Shown here one piece after another: positions 7,597 through 14,858 of a stretch of 22,677 nucleotides of DNA. The notes below the pieces were generated by a model. The model saw nothing but the letters and a program-made list of their open reading frames with translations, did not search any database and had not been told where the DNA came from. The stretch lies in contig JAGCTA010000308.1 in the NCBI GenBank assembly GCA_017963875.1, positions 1 to 22,677 on the forward strand. The letters run 5' to 3'. The position numbers were made by a program, and so were the translations under genes. This stretch comes from Victivallales bacterium (GTDB taxonomy: Bacteria; Verrucomicrobiota; Lentisphaeria; Oligosphaerales; Oligosphaeraceae). The stretch's first letter is position 1. Every line of letters begins with the position of its first letter.

Positions 7597-8802
7597 TCAC
7601 TTGAAAGTCCTGAGATTGGTCAGCGTCAGATTCCGCGTGTATTCCAAGCCAGATTCGTATGTGATTGGTTCCGTGCCCAAATAATGGTTAATTACATTTG
7701 ATATGCTTGATTCCGAAAGGCTTCCAGCAATCAAGATACAATGACGCGAATAGGAATGGATGTTGTTGATGATGATGCCATACGTGTCTCCCAACGGCGT
7801 TACGCCGCCCCATGCAGGATTTTTGTCGCCAATCCTGACTGTGACATTCGCACGTTCATCTGGAGTCGAATCGTCGATGACGTTCTCAAGGATGATGTCA
7901 TGGATTTTGGTGCCGTTGGAATTCAGGAAACGCACAATTTGGCAGTGGCCTGCCGAATGGCCGAGGACATCACGGATGATGACATGCGAAATGTCATCAT
8001 CATCCGTCGGCAGAGTGCCCGCGACCATTGTTGAATCAACCACGCCAGCAGGTTTCTGTCCGCCGCCAATGGTCGTCAAAGCGATGAGGTCATCGCCCGT
8101 GTAGCCAGTGATGTTCTCGATGGTAATGCGGTGGCAGCCTTGGCGCAGGTCGATGCCGTCCTGATTCAGCAGAAACTCTTCTTTGCCATCGATGACTTTC
8201 TTCGCCGTCGATTCAAACCGCAGATGGCTTAGCGTGCCATCACAACAATGCTCGTGGGACATCGCCCAGCAATGTGAGTCCTTGATGGTGAGATTGCGGA
8301 CGGAGAATCGGTCAAGATATGTCAGCAGGATGCCGATGTTCCGCCAGTCGCCTTTTTGGTTTTCACTGTCTTTGCCCCCATCGGTGCCATACGACCGACG
8401 CCCCTGCGGAGCGCCGTAATAGTACGACGGCGAGCCGATGGGCTTTCCGCTGTCGCCTGTCGAGCGCGGCCTGTCCGCACCAAGCAGCAATGCATTGCCA
8501 ATGCCGATAATATGGATGTCATGAAGCCGTTTGACATCCGTGATGCCAATGCCGCAGTTGGCACTTCTGATAAAATTGTCCCTGCAATTGTCAGAAAGTT
8601 TTATGGTACAGTCATCAATGACAAGCGTCGTATCTGACTCAAGCAGAATAGCCCTGTCAATCAGCCAATATACGCGACCATCCGAATCTTCACGTTTCGT
8701 TATCACGACTTTGCCAAAACCTTCCGCCTTCGCTGCCGCCAATGCCTGTTCAATACGTTCTGAGTCCGTGCCTTTGAATTGATTTGGGTTATATACGGTC
8801 AT
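7597..8802 (-). CDS. GH28-like right-handed beta-helix protein (polygalacturonase-type), no signal peptide
   Basis: A 401-aa protein with a pectate-lyase-type parallel beta-helix. GH28-like motifs, numbered from the ATG at 8802, are NQDGIDL (Asp215), GDDLIAL (Asp237, Asp238) and AGHCQIV (His286). They occupy the places of the NxD, DD and GHG catalytic motifs of polygalacturonases and related exo-acting hydrolases. The N-terminal NQFKGTDSERIEQALAAA is the usual start of the helix cap. There is no signal peptide, so it probably works inside the cell on imported oligosaccharides. An ATG at 8808 is also in frame, but AGGAGA directly abuts it; the same site lies 7 bp before ATG 8802, which I prefer. 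It sits 68 bp downstream of the aminotransferase gene and 63 bp upstream of the giant protease. The substrate is unknown: rhamnogalacturonan, xylogalacturonan or another glycan is possible. Confidence 0.75.
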   Translation of the reverse strand: MTVYNPNQFKGTDSERIEQALAAAKAEGFGKVVITKREDSDGRVYWLIDRAILLESDTTLVIDDCTIKLSDNCRDNFIRSANCGIGITDVKRLHDIHIIGIGNALLLGADRPRSTGDSGKPIGSPSYYYGAPQGRRSYGTDGGKDSENQKGDWRNIGILLTYLDRFSVRNLTIKDSHCWAMSHEHCCDGTLSHLRFESTAKKVIDGKEEFLLNQDGIDLRQGCHRITIENITGYTGDDLIALTTIGGGQKPAGVVDSTMVAGTLPTDDDDISHVIIRDVLGHSAGHCQIVRFLNSNGTKIHDIILENVIDDSTPDERANVTVRIGDKNPAWGGVTPLGDTYGIIINNIHSYSRHCILIAGSLSESSISNVINHYLGTEPITYESGLEYTRNLTLTNLRTFK

Positions 8803-8808
8803 TTTCAT

Positions 8809-8814
8809 TCTCCT
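8809..8814 (-). promoter_or_regulatory. Shine-Dalgarno AGGAGA deciding the beta-helix start
   Basis: Read on the minus strand, AGGAGA touches the ATG at 8808 and lies 7 bp before the second in-frame ATG at 8802. Normal ribosome spacing is met only by the ATG at 8802. Confidence 0.6.
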
Positions 8815-8870
8815 GATTAGTTATTTTTCATGTGTGAAAAGAAGGACTTTTGTCCATCCATAGTTCAATG

Positions 8871-10043
8871 TCACTCTCCTTTTGCCGAAAGTTCATCAAC
8901 AAACGCAGCCAGGCGACGCAGCCCCTCTTTCAGGCGTTCCTCTTTCATCGTGAAGGCGATGCGTATGAACCCGTCATACGCTTTTCCACCGTATGCGGCA
9001 CCATGGACAACAGCCACACGTTTGGACTCAAGCAATCGCAAAGCGAATGTCTTGCTGTCCAGCCCCGTTGAGGAAATATCCGTCATCGCATAGAACGTCG
9101 CCTGTGGGCGGATGCATTTCAATCCAGGAATCCGTGAAATCCCTTCATAGACGACATTACGCCGTTTCTGGAACTCATCGCGAATAAATGATGCATCTGT
9201 ATGAGGTTCAAGTGCTTCAATGGCCGCATATTGTGCTGGAAGCGGTGCGCAGGCAACGATATTCTCCTGCATTTTCACCATATGCGAAATGAGTTGTTCT
9301 GGCCCAACGGCCCATCCCAACCGCCAGCCAGTCATGGCAAAGCGCTTGGACAGGCCATCGATGATGACTGTCCTCTCCTTCATACCAGGCAATTCTGCTA
9401 TGCTCCCTGCCGTTGCACCATCGTAGACCAGACTGCCATAAATCTCATCTGAAAGCACAATAAATCCACGCTCAATGGAAAGTTCTGAAATGCGTTTCAA
9501 TTCAGTTTGGGGAATAATTGCCCCCGTTGGATTGTTTGGTGAATTCAGGACTACCACCTTTGTCCTTGGAGTCAACAAACGTTCAATTTCCGTAGCGCGC
9601 AACTGAAAACCATCTTCGGGACGCGTGTAGGCAAAGACAGGAATGCCTCCCAACGAGCGCACGACCTGAGAATAGTTAATCCAATATGGAGCGTGAATCA
9701 CGACTTCGTCCCCAGGATCGACCAGGGCGTACAATGTCAAAAAACTCGCCTCCATCGCACCGACAGTCACGATGATCTCCGTGTCTGGATTTGCCTCAAT
9801 CCCCCGATGTAATTTCAAGTCACTGGCAATCTGCCTTCGTAGTTCCTTAAGACCCGCATTTGCGGAATAGCGAGTCTTTCCTGCCATGATTGCGTCACAT
9901 GCCGCCTGGCGGACATTCAACGGTGGCGGCAAGTCGGGATCGCCCAAGGTCAAATCCACGACATCATCCAATTTCATCGCAAGGTCAAAGATTTCCCTCG
10001 GAGGCGATGGTTCAACGCATAATATTCGTTCTGTCAGTTTCAT
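8871..10043 (-). CDS. Class I/II pyridoxal-phosphate aminotransferase (aspartate aminotransferase type)
   Basis: A 390-aa fold-type I PLP enzyme, counted from the ATG at 10043 (MKLTERIL). Visible motifs are TLGDPD near the start; YSANAGLKELR; the cofactor-contacting SPNNPTG (168-174); LSDEIYGSLVY (Asp199, Tyr202); the Schiff-base lysine Lys233 in DGLSKRFAMTGWRLGW; and the substrate-carboxylate arginine Arg361 in GFIRIAFT. This is the pattern of the aspartate/aromatic/alanine aminotransferase subgroup (AAT I-gamma type), which moves an amino group between an amino acid and 2-oxoglutarate in the cytoplasm. Exact substrates cannot be read from sequence. An in-frame GTG at 10136 would add 31 residues with no family resemblance, so I reject it, although no strong Shine-Dalgarno precedes 10043. 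The gene is 110 bp downstream of the FTR-like gene. Confidence 0.88.
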   Translation of the reverse strand: MKLTERILCVEPSPPREIFDLAMKLDDVVDLTLGDPDLPPPLNVRQAACDAIMAGKTRYSANAGLKELRRQIASDLKLHRGIEANPDTEIIVTVGAMEASFLTLYALVDPGDEVVIHAPYWINYSQVVRSLGGIPVFAYTRPEDGFQLRATEIERLLTPRTKVVVLNSPNNPTGAIIPQTELKRISELSIERGFIVLSDEIYGSLVYDGATAGSIAELPGMKERTVIIDGLSKRFAMTGWRLGWAVGPEQLISHMVKMQENIVACAPLPAQYAAIEALEPHTDASFIRDEFQKRRNVVYEGISRIPGLKCIRPQATFYAMTDISSTGLDSKTFALRLLESKRVAVVHGAAYGGKAYDGFIRIAFTMKEERLKEGLRRLAAFVDELSAKGE

Positions 10044-10153
10044 AGACAAATCAAGGCTATAACATGTGAAACGATGCACTGAGGAAAGCGAATATTCGTC
10101 CGTTAATGATTGCAGGAAACAACGCCTTTCAAGCACCCCATCATTTCTTCAGA

Positions 10154-10351
10154 TCATTTGCTTTTGTAATACAACATGCAATGGCAAAAGCCCTCGAAAT
10201 CCTTGTCCTTGATCTGGTCGCGGAACTCCTTGCACATGCATTTGTTGTCCTCAATTCGCTCCAGTCTGCATGGGCAGTAGCCGCCAGTCCGCGCCAATCC
10301 CTCTTTGACAGTTTTAACTACTTCCTGATCTGTGTTCAGCGTGATTTTCAT
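10154..10351 (-). CDS. Short ferredoxin-thioredoxin-reductase-like iron-sulfur protein
   Basis: A 65-aa protein with three CxC motifs: CPC (26-28), CMC (38-40) and CHC (56-58). The order CPC, CxC, CHC is the signature of the catalytic (beta) chain of ferredoxin-thioredoxin reductase, which uses a [4Fe-4S] cluster next to an active disulfide to pass electrons from ferredoxin to thioredoxin. In the plant and cyanobacterial enzyme the spacing is CPC-x16-CPC-x8-CHC; here it is CPC-x9-CMC-x15-CHC, and the protein lacks the N-terminal part, so it is a short variant. No variable (alpha) chain or thioredoxin gene is nearby. AGGGAT lies about 8 bp before the ATG. A candidate promoter is just upstream, so this could be the first gene of the minus-strand block. 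The reaction and partner are inferred only. Confidence 0.78.
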   Translation of the reverse strand: MKITLNTDQEVVKTVKEGLARTGGYCPCRLERIEDNKCMCKEFRDQIKDKDFEGFCHCMLYYKSK

Positions 10352-10722
10352 AATTTGAGATCCCTGTCTCGCTTATCGTAACGTAAAGGCAATAATCAAA
10401 AACACTATCAAGTCAACGTCAATGCAACCACAAAGCCGCCCATGATTCTTATTTTAAATAATGTAGCACCGTTTGTGCTCTAGACCATTCATTTTACTGT
10501 TTTTTTCTTTAAAAAATGAGAAAAAAGTACTTTCAAATTGAATTCCCATAAAAACACGATAGATTTCAATAATTGCATTTGTTCTCTTTCACTTCACAAA
10601 AACTACCTGCTTCCGTGAAGCGAAGGATGTCGAAGTGCTTTCCCAAGACACGATGTTGCCCAAGGGAAACGACCATCCGAGGCACGACGCGAAATCAGGA
10701 ACAACTTGCTGTCTGCTAACTT
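10352..10722. other. AT-rich non-coding region between divergent genes
   Basis: This 371-bp stretch separates the minus-strand FTR-like gene from the plus-strand phosphatase-like gene, so it should hold divergent promoters. The middle (about 10450-10560) is rich in A and T with T- and A-runs near 10498-10530. Near 10592-10620 there is a short inverted repeat CTTCAC/GTGAAG. I see no convincing gene, riboswitch or operator. Confidence 0.5.
10389..10416 (-). promoter_or_regulatory. Candidate promoter of the FTR-like gene
   Basis: On the minus strand TTGACT (10411-10416) is followed after 16 bp by TATTGC (10389-10394), giving a leader of about 38 bp to the ATG at 10351. The -35 matches five of six consensus bases, the -10 only three, so support is weak. 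Confidence 0.25.
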
Positions 10723-11553
10723 ATGAAATTCCAAGAACCCATTGAATCCTTCCGTTGTGTAACGTCTTTCACCCCAACTATCTGTACGCTCATTGGCGCA
10801 CGCATCCCCGCGCAGTGTCAGGATACGCCGATTGATTCTGTCATCGAAGAGGCTGAAAAAGTGCTTGGGAAAGGGGAAAAAATAGAAAAGGCGCTTATTT
10901 TCGCACCAGACGCGTGCGGCATCCATCTTTGGGATCGTTTCCCTGAGAAAATGCCCGAAGTCGAATCGCTGGCACCGATACGCGTACCCATCAAAGTCGT
11001 CATGCCGTCTGTGACTCCTGTCTGCTTTGCATCCATGTATTCAGGTGCCACGCCTGAGGTCCATGGAATCCGTGAATACGCCAAGCCAGTCCTCACAGTG
11101 GAAACAATTTTCAACATATTTCCTGAATCTGGTATCAAGACAGGAATATCAGCCGTCAACGGATGCAGCATCGACACGATTTTCCGCAAGCGGCCAATCA
11201 CTTACATATCAACGGAATCTGATGCCGAAAGCATGCAATTCACAAAATTGATGATGGATAACCCATCATACAACGTCGTTCTCAACTATGCAACGAACTA
11301 CGACCATTTCGCCCATGCAGTAGGACCTTTTGGCGACCTCGCCCTTAATTCTTTCTTTACATGCATCGACTATTTCCGTCAATGTTCAGAATGGGTTGAC
11401 ACCGTCTGGGGAGACTACAACCGCCTGCTCGTCTGGTGTCCAGACCATGGTCAGCATGAAACCTCCCCTGGCCATGGCGGCCATGGTTCAGATATGCCTG
11501 AGGACATGCTCGTCTACCATTTCTATTCCATCCGTAAGAAAGGGCAAAAGTAA
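10723..11553 (+). CDS. Compact alkaline-phosphatase-superfamily protein (phosphodiesterase/nucleotide pyrophosphatase type)
   Basis: A 276-aa protein of the alkaline phosphatase superfamily. The candidate nucleophile region is MPSVTPVCFASMYSGATPEVHGI (Ser96/Thr98), which fits the PSxT...TGxxPxxHGI pattern of the type I phosphodiesterase group. Metal ligands are suggested by NYDHFAHAVG (Asp194, His195, His198) and CPDHGQHE (Asp241, His242). The first metal-binding Asp may be Asp63 in IFAPDACGIHLW. The length is short for the superfamily, with little room for a cap domain. There is no signal peptide, so it is probably cytoplasmic. An in-frame TAA at 10717-10719 fixes the start at or after 10723; the Shine-Dalgarno is weak. 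The natural ester (nucleotide, phospholipid headgroup or sugar phosphate) cannot be told. It stands alone between a long AT-rich region and a palindromic repeat region. Confidence 0.75.
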   Translation: MKFQEPIESFRCVTSFTPTICTLIGARIPAQCQDTPIDSVIEEAEKVLGKGEKIEKALIFAPDACGIHLWDRFPEKMPEVESLAPIRVPIKVVMPSVTPVCFASMYSGATPEVHGIREYAKPVLTVETIFNIFPESGIKTGISAVNGCSIDTIFRKRPITYISTESDAESMQFTKLMMDNPSYNVVLNYATNYDHFAHAVGPFGDLALNSFFTCIDYFRQCSEWVDTVWGDYNRLLVWCPDHGQHETSPGHGGHGSDMPEDMLVYHFYSIRKKGQK

Positions 11554-11579
11554 ATCCTAAGGCTATCGCCCACCAGCAC

Positions 11580-11723
11580 CACCCTAGTTTGTTCTGTGCC
11601 TTGCGCAAAGCCAGCCTCCCTCGAAACATGAGCCACAGGTGGGTAGTGCCGAGCCGCACCCGCTACTTGTTATGTGCCTCGGGCAAAGCCCGAGGCCGCG
11701 AAACATAAGCCATGGGTGCTAGC
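11580..11723. repeat. Two diverged copies of a ~70-bp palindromic element in a convergent spacer
   Basis: Copy A (about 11580-11650) and copy B (about 11657-11723) share the framework CACCC..TA.TTGTT.TGTGCCT.G, GCAAAGCC and CGAAACAT.AGCCA..GGTG. Each can fold on itself: the outer CACCC pairs with GGGTG, then TTATGT with ACATAA in copy B. The inter-copy join (GTGGGTAG to CACCCGCTAC) is also a partial inverted repeat. No ORF or transposase is present. This looks like REP- or MITE-type repeat DNA between the convergent phosphatase-like and NYN genes; it may also act in transcript ends. Confidence 0.65.
11676..11696. terminator. Perfect hairpin in palindromic copy B, possible bidirectional terminator
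   Basis: GCCTCGGGC (11676-11684), loop AAA, GCCCGAGGC (11688-11696) is a perfect 9-bp GC-rich stem. It lies 123 bp after the phosphatase-like stop and 79 bp beyond the NYN stop on the other strand. No T-run follows on either side, so intrinsic termination is only possible. The stem may simply be the core of the repeat. Confidence 0.35.
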
Positions 11724-11774
11724 GGCAAAGTGCTGCTACCCAATTCATGCCATGAAATCAGTCAGACAATGGCA

Positions 11775-12581
11775 TCAAATTTCCTGCTGCTCTGGCTCTT
11801 CTGATTCTTCAGGATCCTCTTCGTAATCCAATTCCGACTCACCAAAGCCCCCAAGGGAATCCGTCGGTTTGTTCTTGATAATCTGGACGGCGAGCGTACC
11901 GCCCTCGCCTGACAGACGATACCTTTGCGGAACGGCCTTGAACATTTCAATCAGATGCTCGTAGCCGTAGCGCCTTGGATCAAAAGTCTGGTCAATTCGA
12001 AGTAGCATTGCACCGACTTTGCTCAGCAGCACTGGAGTGTCGGGATCATCCTGCTGGGCATAGATTGCCTTGTCCAGAAACTTGACAAACGGGAAATAAT
12101 TCTGTCCATCACGCGGCCTTAAATCAGAACCTGGCCGACGGAAACCAACGTTATTGTCGTATGGGAAAGCGCCGACTGACGTAAATGTGTCGCAGGCATT
12201 GCGGAAGAAGGCGGCGGAACGATCATCGCCGAAGCCGTGAACCGCAACACCGTCTTCGCGAAGACGCTGCGCCAGGCCAGTAAAGTCATTACTATTAGAA
12301 ACAATGCAAAAACCATCATAGCGCCCTGTATAGAGCAAGTCCATGGCCTCGACAATCATCGTGCTGCAAATGGCACCGCGCCCATCGACATTTCCCGCTG
12401 GGGGAACGGGTCGCAAGGCGTACTTGGCAAGGACATTCTTCCAGGAGTAGTTATAATGGTTTTCTCCATAGACACGCCTGACAATGGGATTTCCGAGTTC
12501 AGTGATGTCGTCAAATAGGTCCTGTGCAATTGTTGCAGGTACTGTGTCTGCGTCAATAAGTACCGCGAGTTTTTCTGTCAT
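11775..12581 (-). CDS. NYN domain plus LOTUS/OST-HTH protein with altered active site
   Basis: A 268-aa protein from ATG 12581, which has AAGGA 11 bp upstream. Residues about 4-140 form a NYN (PIN-like) nuclease domain: LAVLIDADT (Asp10, Asp12), RRVYGE, EAMDLLYTGRYDGFCIV, SNSNDFTGLA and VHGFGDD. Residues about 160-230 form a LOTUS/OST-HTH domain (LLSKVGAMLLR, FDPRRYGYEHLIEMF), an RNA-binding winged helix. An acidic tail (EEDPEESEEPEQQ) ends the protein. Bacterial NYN-LOTUS proteins are thought to act in RNA turnover. In the usual form the motifs read GKNATDSALIIDAMD and SSDSDF; here these are GRGAICSTMIVEAMD and SNSNDF, so two acidic residues appear replaced (Cys72, Ser97). The frame is open to an ATG at 12659, but those 26 residues are low quality and cover a hairpin. 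It may be an RNA-binding protein without strong nuclease activity. Confidence 0.85.
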   Translation of the reverse strand: MTEKLAVLIDADTVPATIAQDLFDDITELGNPIVRRVYGENHYNYSWKNVLAKYALRPVPPAGNVDGRGAICSTMIVEAMDLLYTGRYDGFCIVSNSNDFTGLAQRLREDGVAVHGFGDDRSAAFFRNACDTFTSVGAFPYDNNVGFRRPGSDLRPRDGQNYFPFVKFLDKAIYAQQDDPDTPVLLSKVGAMLLRIDQTFDPRRYGYEHLIEMFKAVPQRYRLSGEGGTLAVQIIKNKPTDSLGGFGESELDYEEDPEESEEPEQQEI

Positions 12582-12621
12582 GTTTGATTTAATCCTTCTT
12601 TGTTTTTGATTTATGTCGCCG

Positions 12622-12643
12622 CTGTTATTCCCGAGAATAACAG
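12622..12643. promoter_or_regulatory. Perfect 9-bp inverted repeat upstream of the NYN gene
   Basis: CTGTTATTC (12622-12630), spacer CCGA, GAATAACAG (12635-12643) is a perfect inverted repeat. It lies between the beta-helix stop codon (12684) and the NYN start (12581), 41 bp before the ATG. No T-run follows on the minus strand, so it fits an operator or an RNA hairpin in the leader better than an intrinsic terminator. Confidence 0.45.
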
Positions 12644-12683
12644 ATTCAGCCATTTTCATATTCCGCGTAAGGCAAAGCAGTGT

Positions 12684-14555
12684 TCAGCGCTTCAGCCAGT
12701 TTTCAGGGCTGGCATAGAGAATAGGCTCAATGGGTTGAGCAAAACGAATCACATTGTCCTCGACTGAATCATGCTGATGATAGCGCCAGAGAACCGCAGT
12801 CTGAGTCTTCTTTCGACGTATCAAACGATACTGCATGCCTTCAAATCTGGGAACCGTCAACACACAATTGCCATTTTCATCAAAAATGTCAACGGCCATC
12901 GCTTCCCCTGGGTCCGTCACCAGTTCAACTTTGACTTCCGTTAGGTCAGCGGGAACCTCGAAATAGAGGTCATGATTGCTCCTGAACGTATGCAGACCGA
13001 ATTCTGAAACAAAACCGCAACCTGGAGAATCGGACGTAATGAATGCGCCGCGCCCGCCTGTGTTCAGCACGAGTCTATAGACGCCCGCACGAGTGACTTT
13101 CAACTCGTATGTATCCTTCGGACAAGTCAACTGCTTCCTGCCGAAGACCGTCCCGTCGGGGGCGATTACCTCCAGCGGCATCGTCCCGTCTGGATAACGC
13201 GCCCATGAGACTTCGAAGGTCACTTTGGCAGGGCAGTCGGGAGACGCGTACTGAAGGAAAGTCGCATTGTTGCGTAAAATGACTTGGTTGCCGACTGCTC
13301 CATTGGCATTCGCCGGCTTCAGGCCGTCAAGCACCAGCGGCTTCGATGCGAAATTGCGGAATTCAGGCTGACCTGGAAATTTCGCGGCAAACGCCTCGAG
13401 ATCGGCCTTGCATTCCTTGGCCCCATCCTTGATTGTCAGGCTCCCGGCGGGAACAAGCATTTTCGCGATTCCCATTTCGGCAGTAGCGAAAACCTCCCTG
13501 TCAAGGCCTTGTAGGATGACCGTATTGCCAAAATCAATTCCGCCGATGTCTTCTGTATATTTGTGTCTGAAGAAAATCGGCGGATTCGGATTGGCTGAAT
13601 TGTCGAAAACGCAATTTTTGAAGGAGATTTCCGTTCCATTGGCACGCGGGCTCCTGAAAACGATAGCGGTTCCTTCCTTGCCACTCAATGTGCAGTCTTC
13701 CATCTTGACAAAGCCCTTGAGGTTCCCCGTCGCATCTCCGCCCGTATCAAACCGAATGCAGCCCAATTTGTTGTCGTGGACTCGGCAGTTCCTCACAGTA
13801 ATGGAAAGCGGCTTGACACTGTTGAAAGGAACTGCATAGTCGATGCCGAAACCTGCGTTGCCAAAAATGTCGCAGTCCTCCATCACATTGTTGATAATAG
13901 GTTCCGAGCAACGGTTTGGCTCAAAGTCGATGCCCGCCATCGGAGCCGTGCCACTCGTGTTGGACATCGTGCATCGGCGGATCATAACATTCTCTGCAGT
14001 AATGACGCTGATGCCCTGGCGATGGTGGTCGTCAAGCACGAGATTTTCCAGCAAAACATCTTTGCACATTGGAGCGCCGAGATAGACGCCGTCGCCTCCA
14101 CTAGATTCGATACGCAGGTCGCGAATAATCACATTGCGGCTACTCCGCAGGACAATTGCGTGTCTCCATTCTGATGGCTTATATCTTGATGCGTCTTGAT
14201 AATCCTTTTTGTTCATTCGCAATGTTGCGTTCCCCTCGCCGCGAATCACGAGATTGTCCGCATTGATGGCTGTGAACATGGAGTCGCTCAATTGCTTGTA
14301 TTCTCCTGGCATGGCACGGACGACAACGTTATTTTTGAACACAACTTCCTGGTTTCCAACAAGTTTTATCGGCATGACAAGGTATTCAAAACCTGGGTTA
14401 TCGACTTCGACGACATCAGCGCCAGAATATATGGCCGCCTGAATAGCCGCTGTCGCATCTTCTTTTGAAGGAGCAAATTCTGTGACCTTGACCGTCCTGG
14501 CCATGCAACAAGCCGCCATTGCAAAAACAAATAAAGAATTCAGTTTAAAACACAT
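12684..14555 (-). CDS. Secreted right-handed parallel beta-helix protein (polysaccharide-active)
   Basis: A 623-aa protein with an N-terminal signal peptide (MCFKLNSLFVFAMAACCMA). The MAAC sequence could also be a weak lipobox, so lipid anchoring is possible. Residues about 25-350 are a parallel beta-helix with repeated IRDLRIESS, VLLENLVLDD, VMIRRCTMSN and ITVRNCRVHDN strands of the PbH1 type, which is the fold of pectate lyases, GH28 and alginate or heparin lyases. Residues about 400-623 look like a beta-sandwich with VTFEVSWARYPDG, YRLVLNTGGRG and YFEVPADLTEVKVELV, likely carbohydrate-binding. Possible catalytic acids are in SSGGDGVYLG and MAGIDFEP, but I cannot assign a family. TAAGG lies 7 bp before the ATG. 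It is divergent from the two glycosidase-like genes, with a 303-bp spacer, and could supply them with oligosaccharides. The substrate is unknown. Confidence 0.78.
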   Translation of the reverse strand: MCFKLNSLFVFAMAACCMARTVKVTEFAPSKEDATAAIQAAIYSGADVVEVDNPGFEYLVMPIKLVGNQEVVFKNNVVVRAMPGEYKQLSDSMFTAINADNLVIRGEGNATLRMNKKDYQDASRYKPSEWRHAIVLRSSRNVIIRDLRIESSGGDGVYLGAPMCKDVLLENLVLDDHHRQGISVITAENVMIRRCTMSNTSGTAPMAGIDFEPNRCSEPIINNVMEDCDIFGNAGFGIDYAVPFNSVKPLSITVRNCRVHDNKLGCIRFDTGGDATGNLKGFVKMEDCTLSGKEGTAIVFRSPRANGTEISFKNCVFDNSANPNPPIFFRHKYTEDIGGIDFGNTVILQGLDREVFATAEMGIAKMLVPAGSLTIKDGAKECKADLEAFAAKFPGQPEFRNFASKPLVLDGLKPANANGAVGNQVILRNNATFLQYASPDCPAKVTFEVSWARYPDGTMPLEVIAPDGTVFGRKQLTCPKDTYELKVTRAGVYRLVLNTGGRGAFITSDSPGCGFVSEFGLHTFRSNHDLYFEVPADLTEVKVELVTDPGEAMAVDIFDENGNCVLTVPRFEGMQYRLIRRKKTQTAVLWRYHQHDSVEDNVIRFAQPIEPILYASPENWLKR

Positions 14556-14858
14556 CTTTTTACCTTATAAGTTTTTTATATTGAAAAGAAATATAGAAAT
14601 TACTTTGCCACCCATTAGCAAAAATTCAAGACAAGCAAAAGCAAAATTGATGCTCAATCGTGTTTTTTCCCGACTGAATCCATAGAAAAAGAAAGGCAAA
14701 CAAAATGGAATCAAACCGCGCCGATTTTTCTTCTCCCCAGACTTTATATTTTTGAAAAAAGGTTTAACTTACATTAGTTTCATCTGAGTCCGATTCCCGA
14801 AACAGGCAAGGGATACAGATTTTTCAAGCCATCGCTACTTTCCATCAGGAGTTCCTCC
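14556..14858. promoter_or_regulatory. Divergent promoter region between beta-helix and glycosidase-like genes
   Basis: This 303-bp AT-rich spacer should carry promoters for the secreted beta-helix gene (minus) and the glycosidase-like operon (plus). On the plus strand TTGAAA (about 14753-14758) followed after 17 bp by TAGTTT is a weak -35/-10 pair. AGGAG (14847-14851) is a good Shine-Dalgarno 7 bp before the ATG at 14859. I see no clear operator palindrome. Confidence 0.3.

Noticed and set aside
10044..10136. Upstream GTG start for the aminotransferase
   Set aside because: The added 31 residues (LERRCFLQSLTDEYS and so on) do not resemble the family, whose proteins begin near MKLTERIL.
10603..10926. 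Minus-strand frame of 107 codons over the start of the phosphatase-like gene
   Set aside because: No motif, no ribosome site, and it overlaps a gene with conserved metal-site motifs.
12582..12659. Upstream ATG start for the NYN protein
   Set aside because: The extra 26 residues are unlike the family and would read through the inverted repeat; ATG 12581 has AAGGA upstream.
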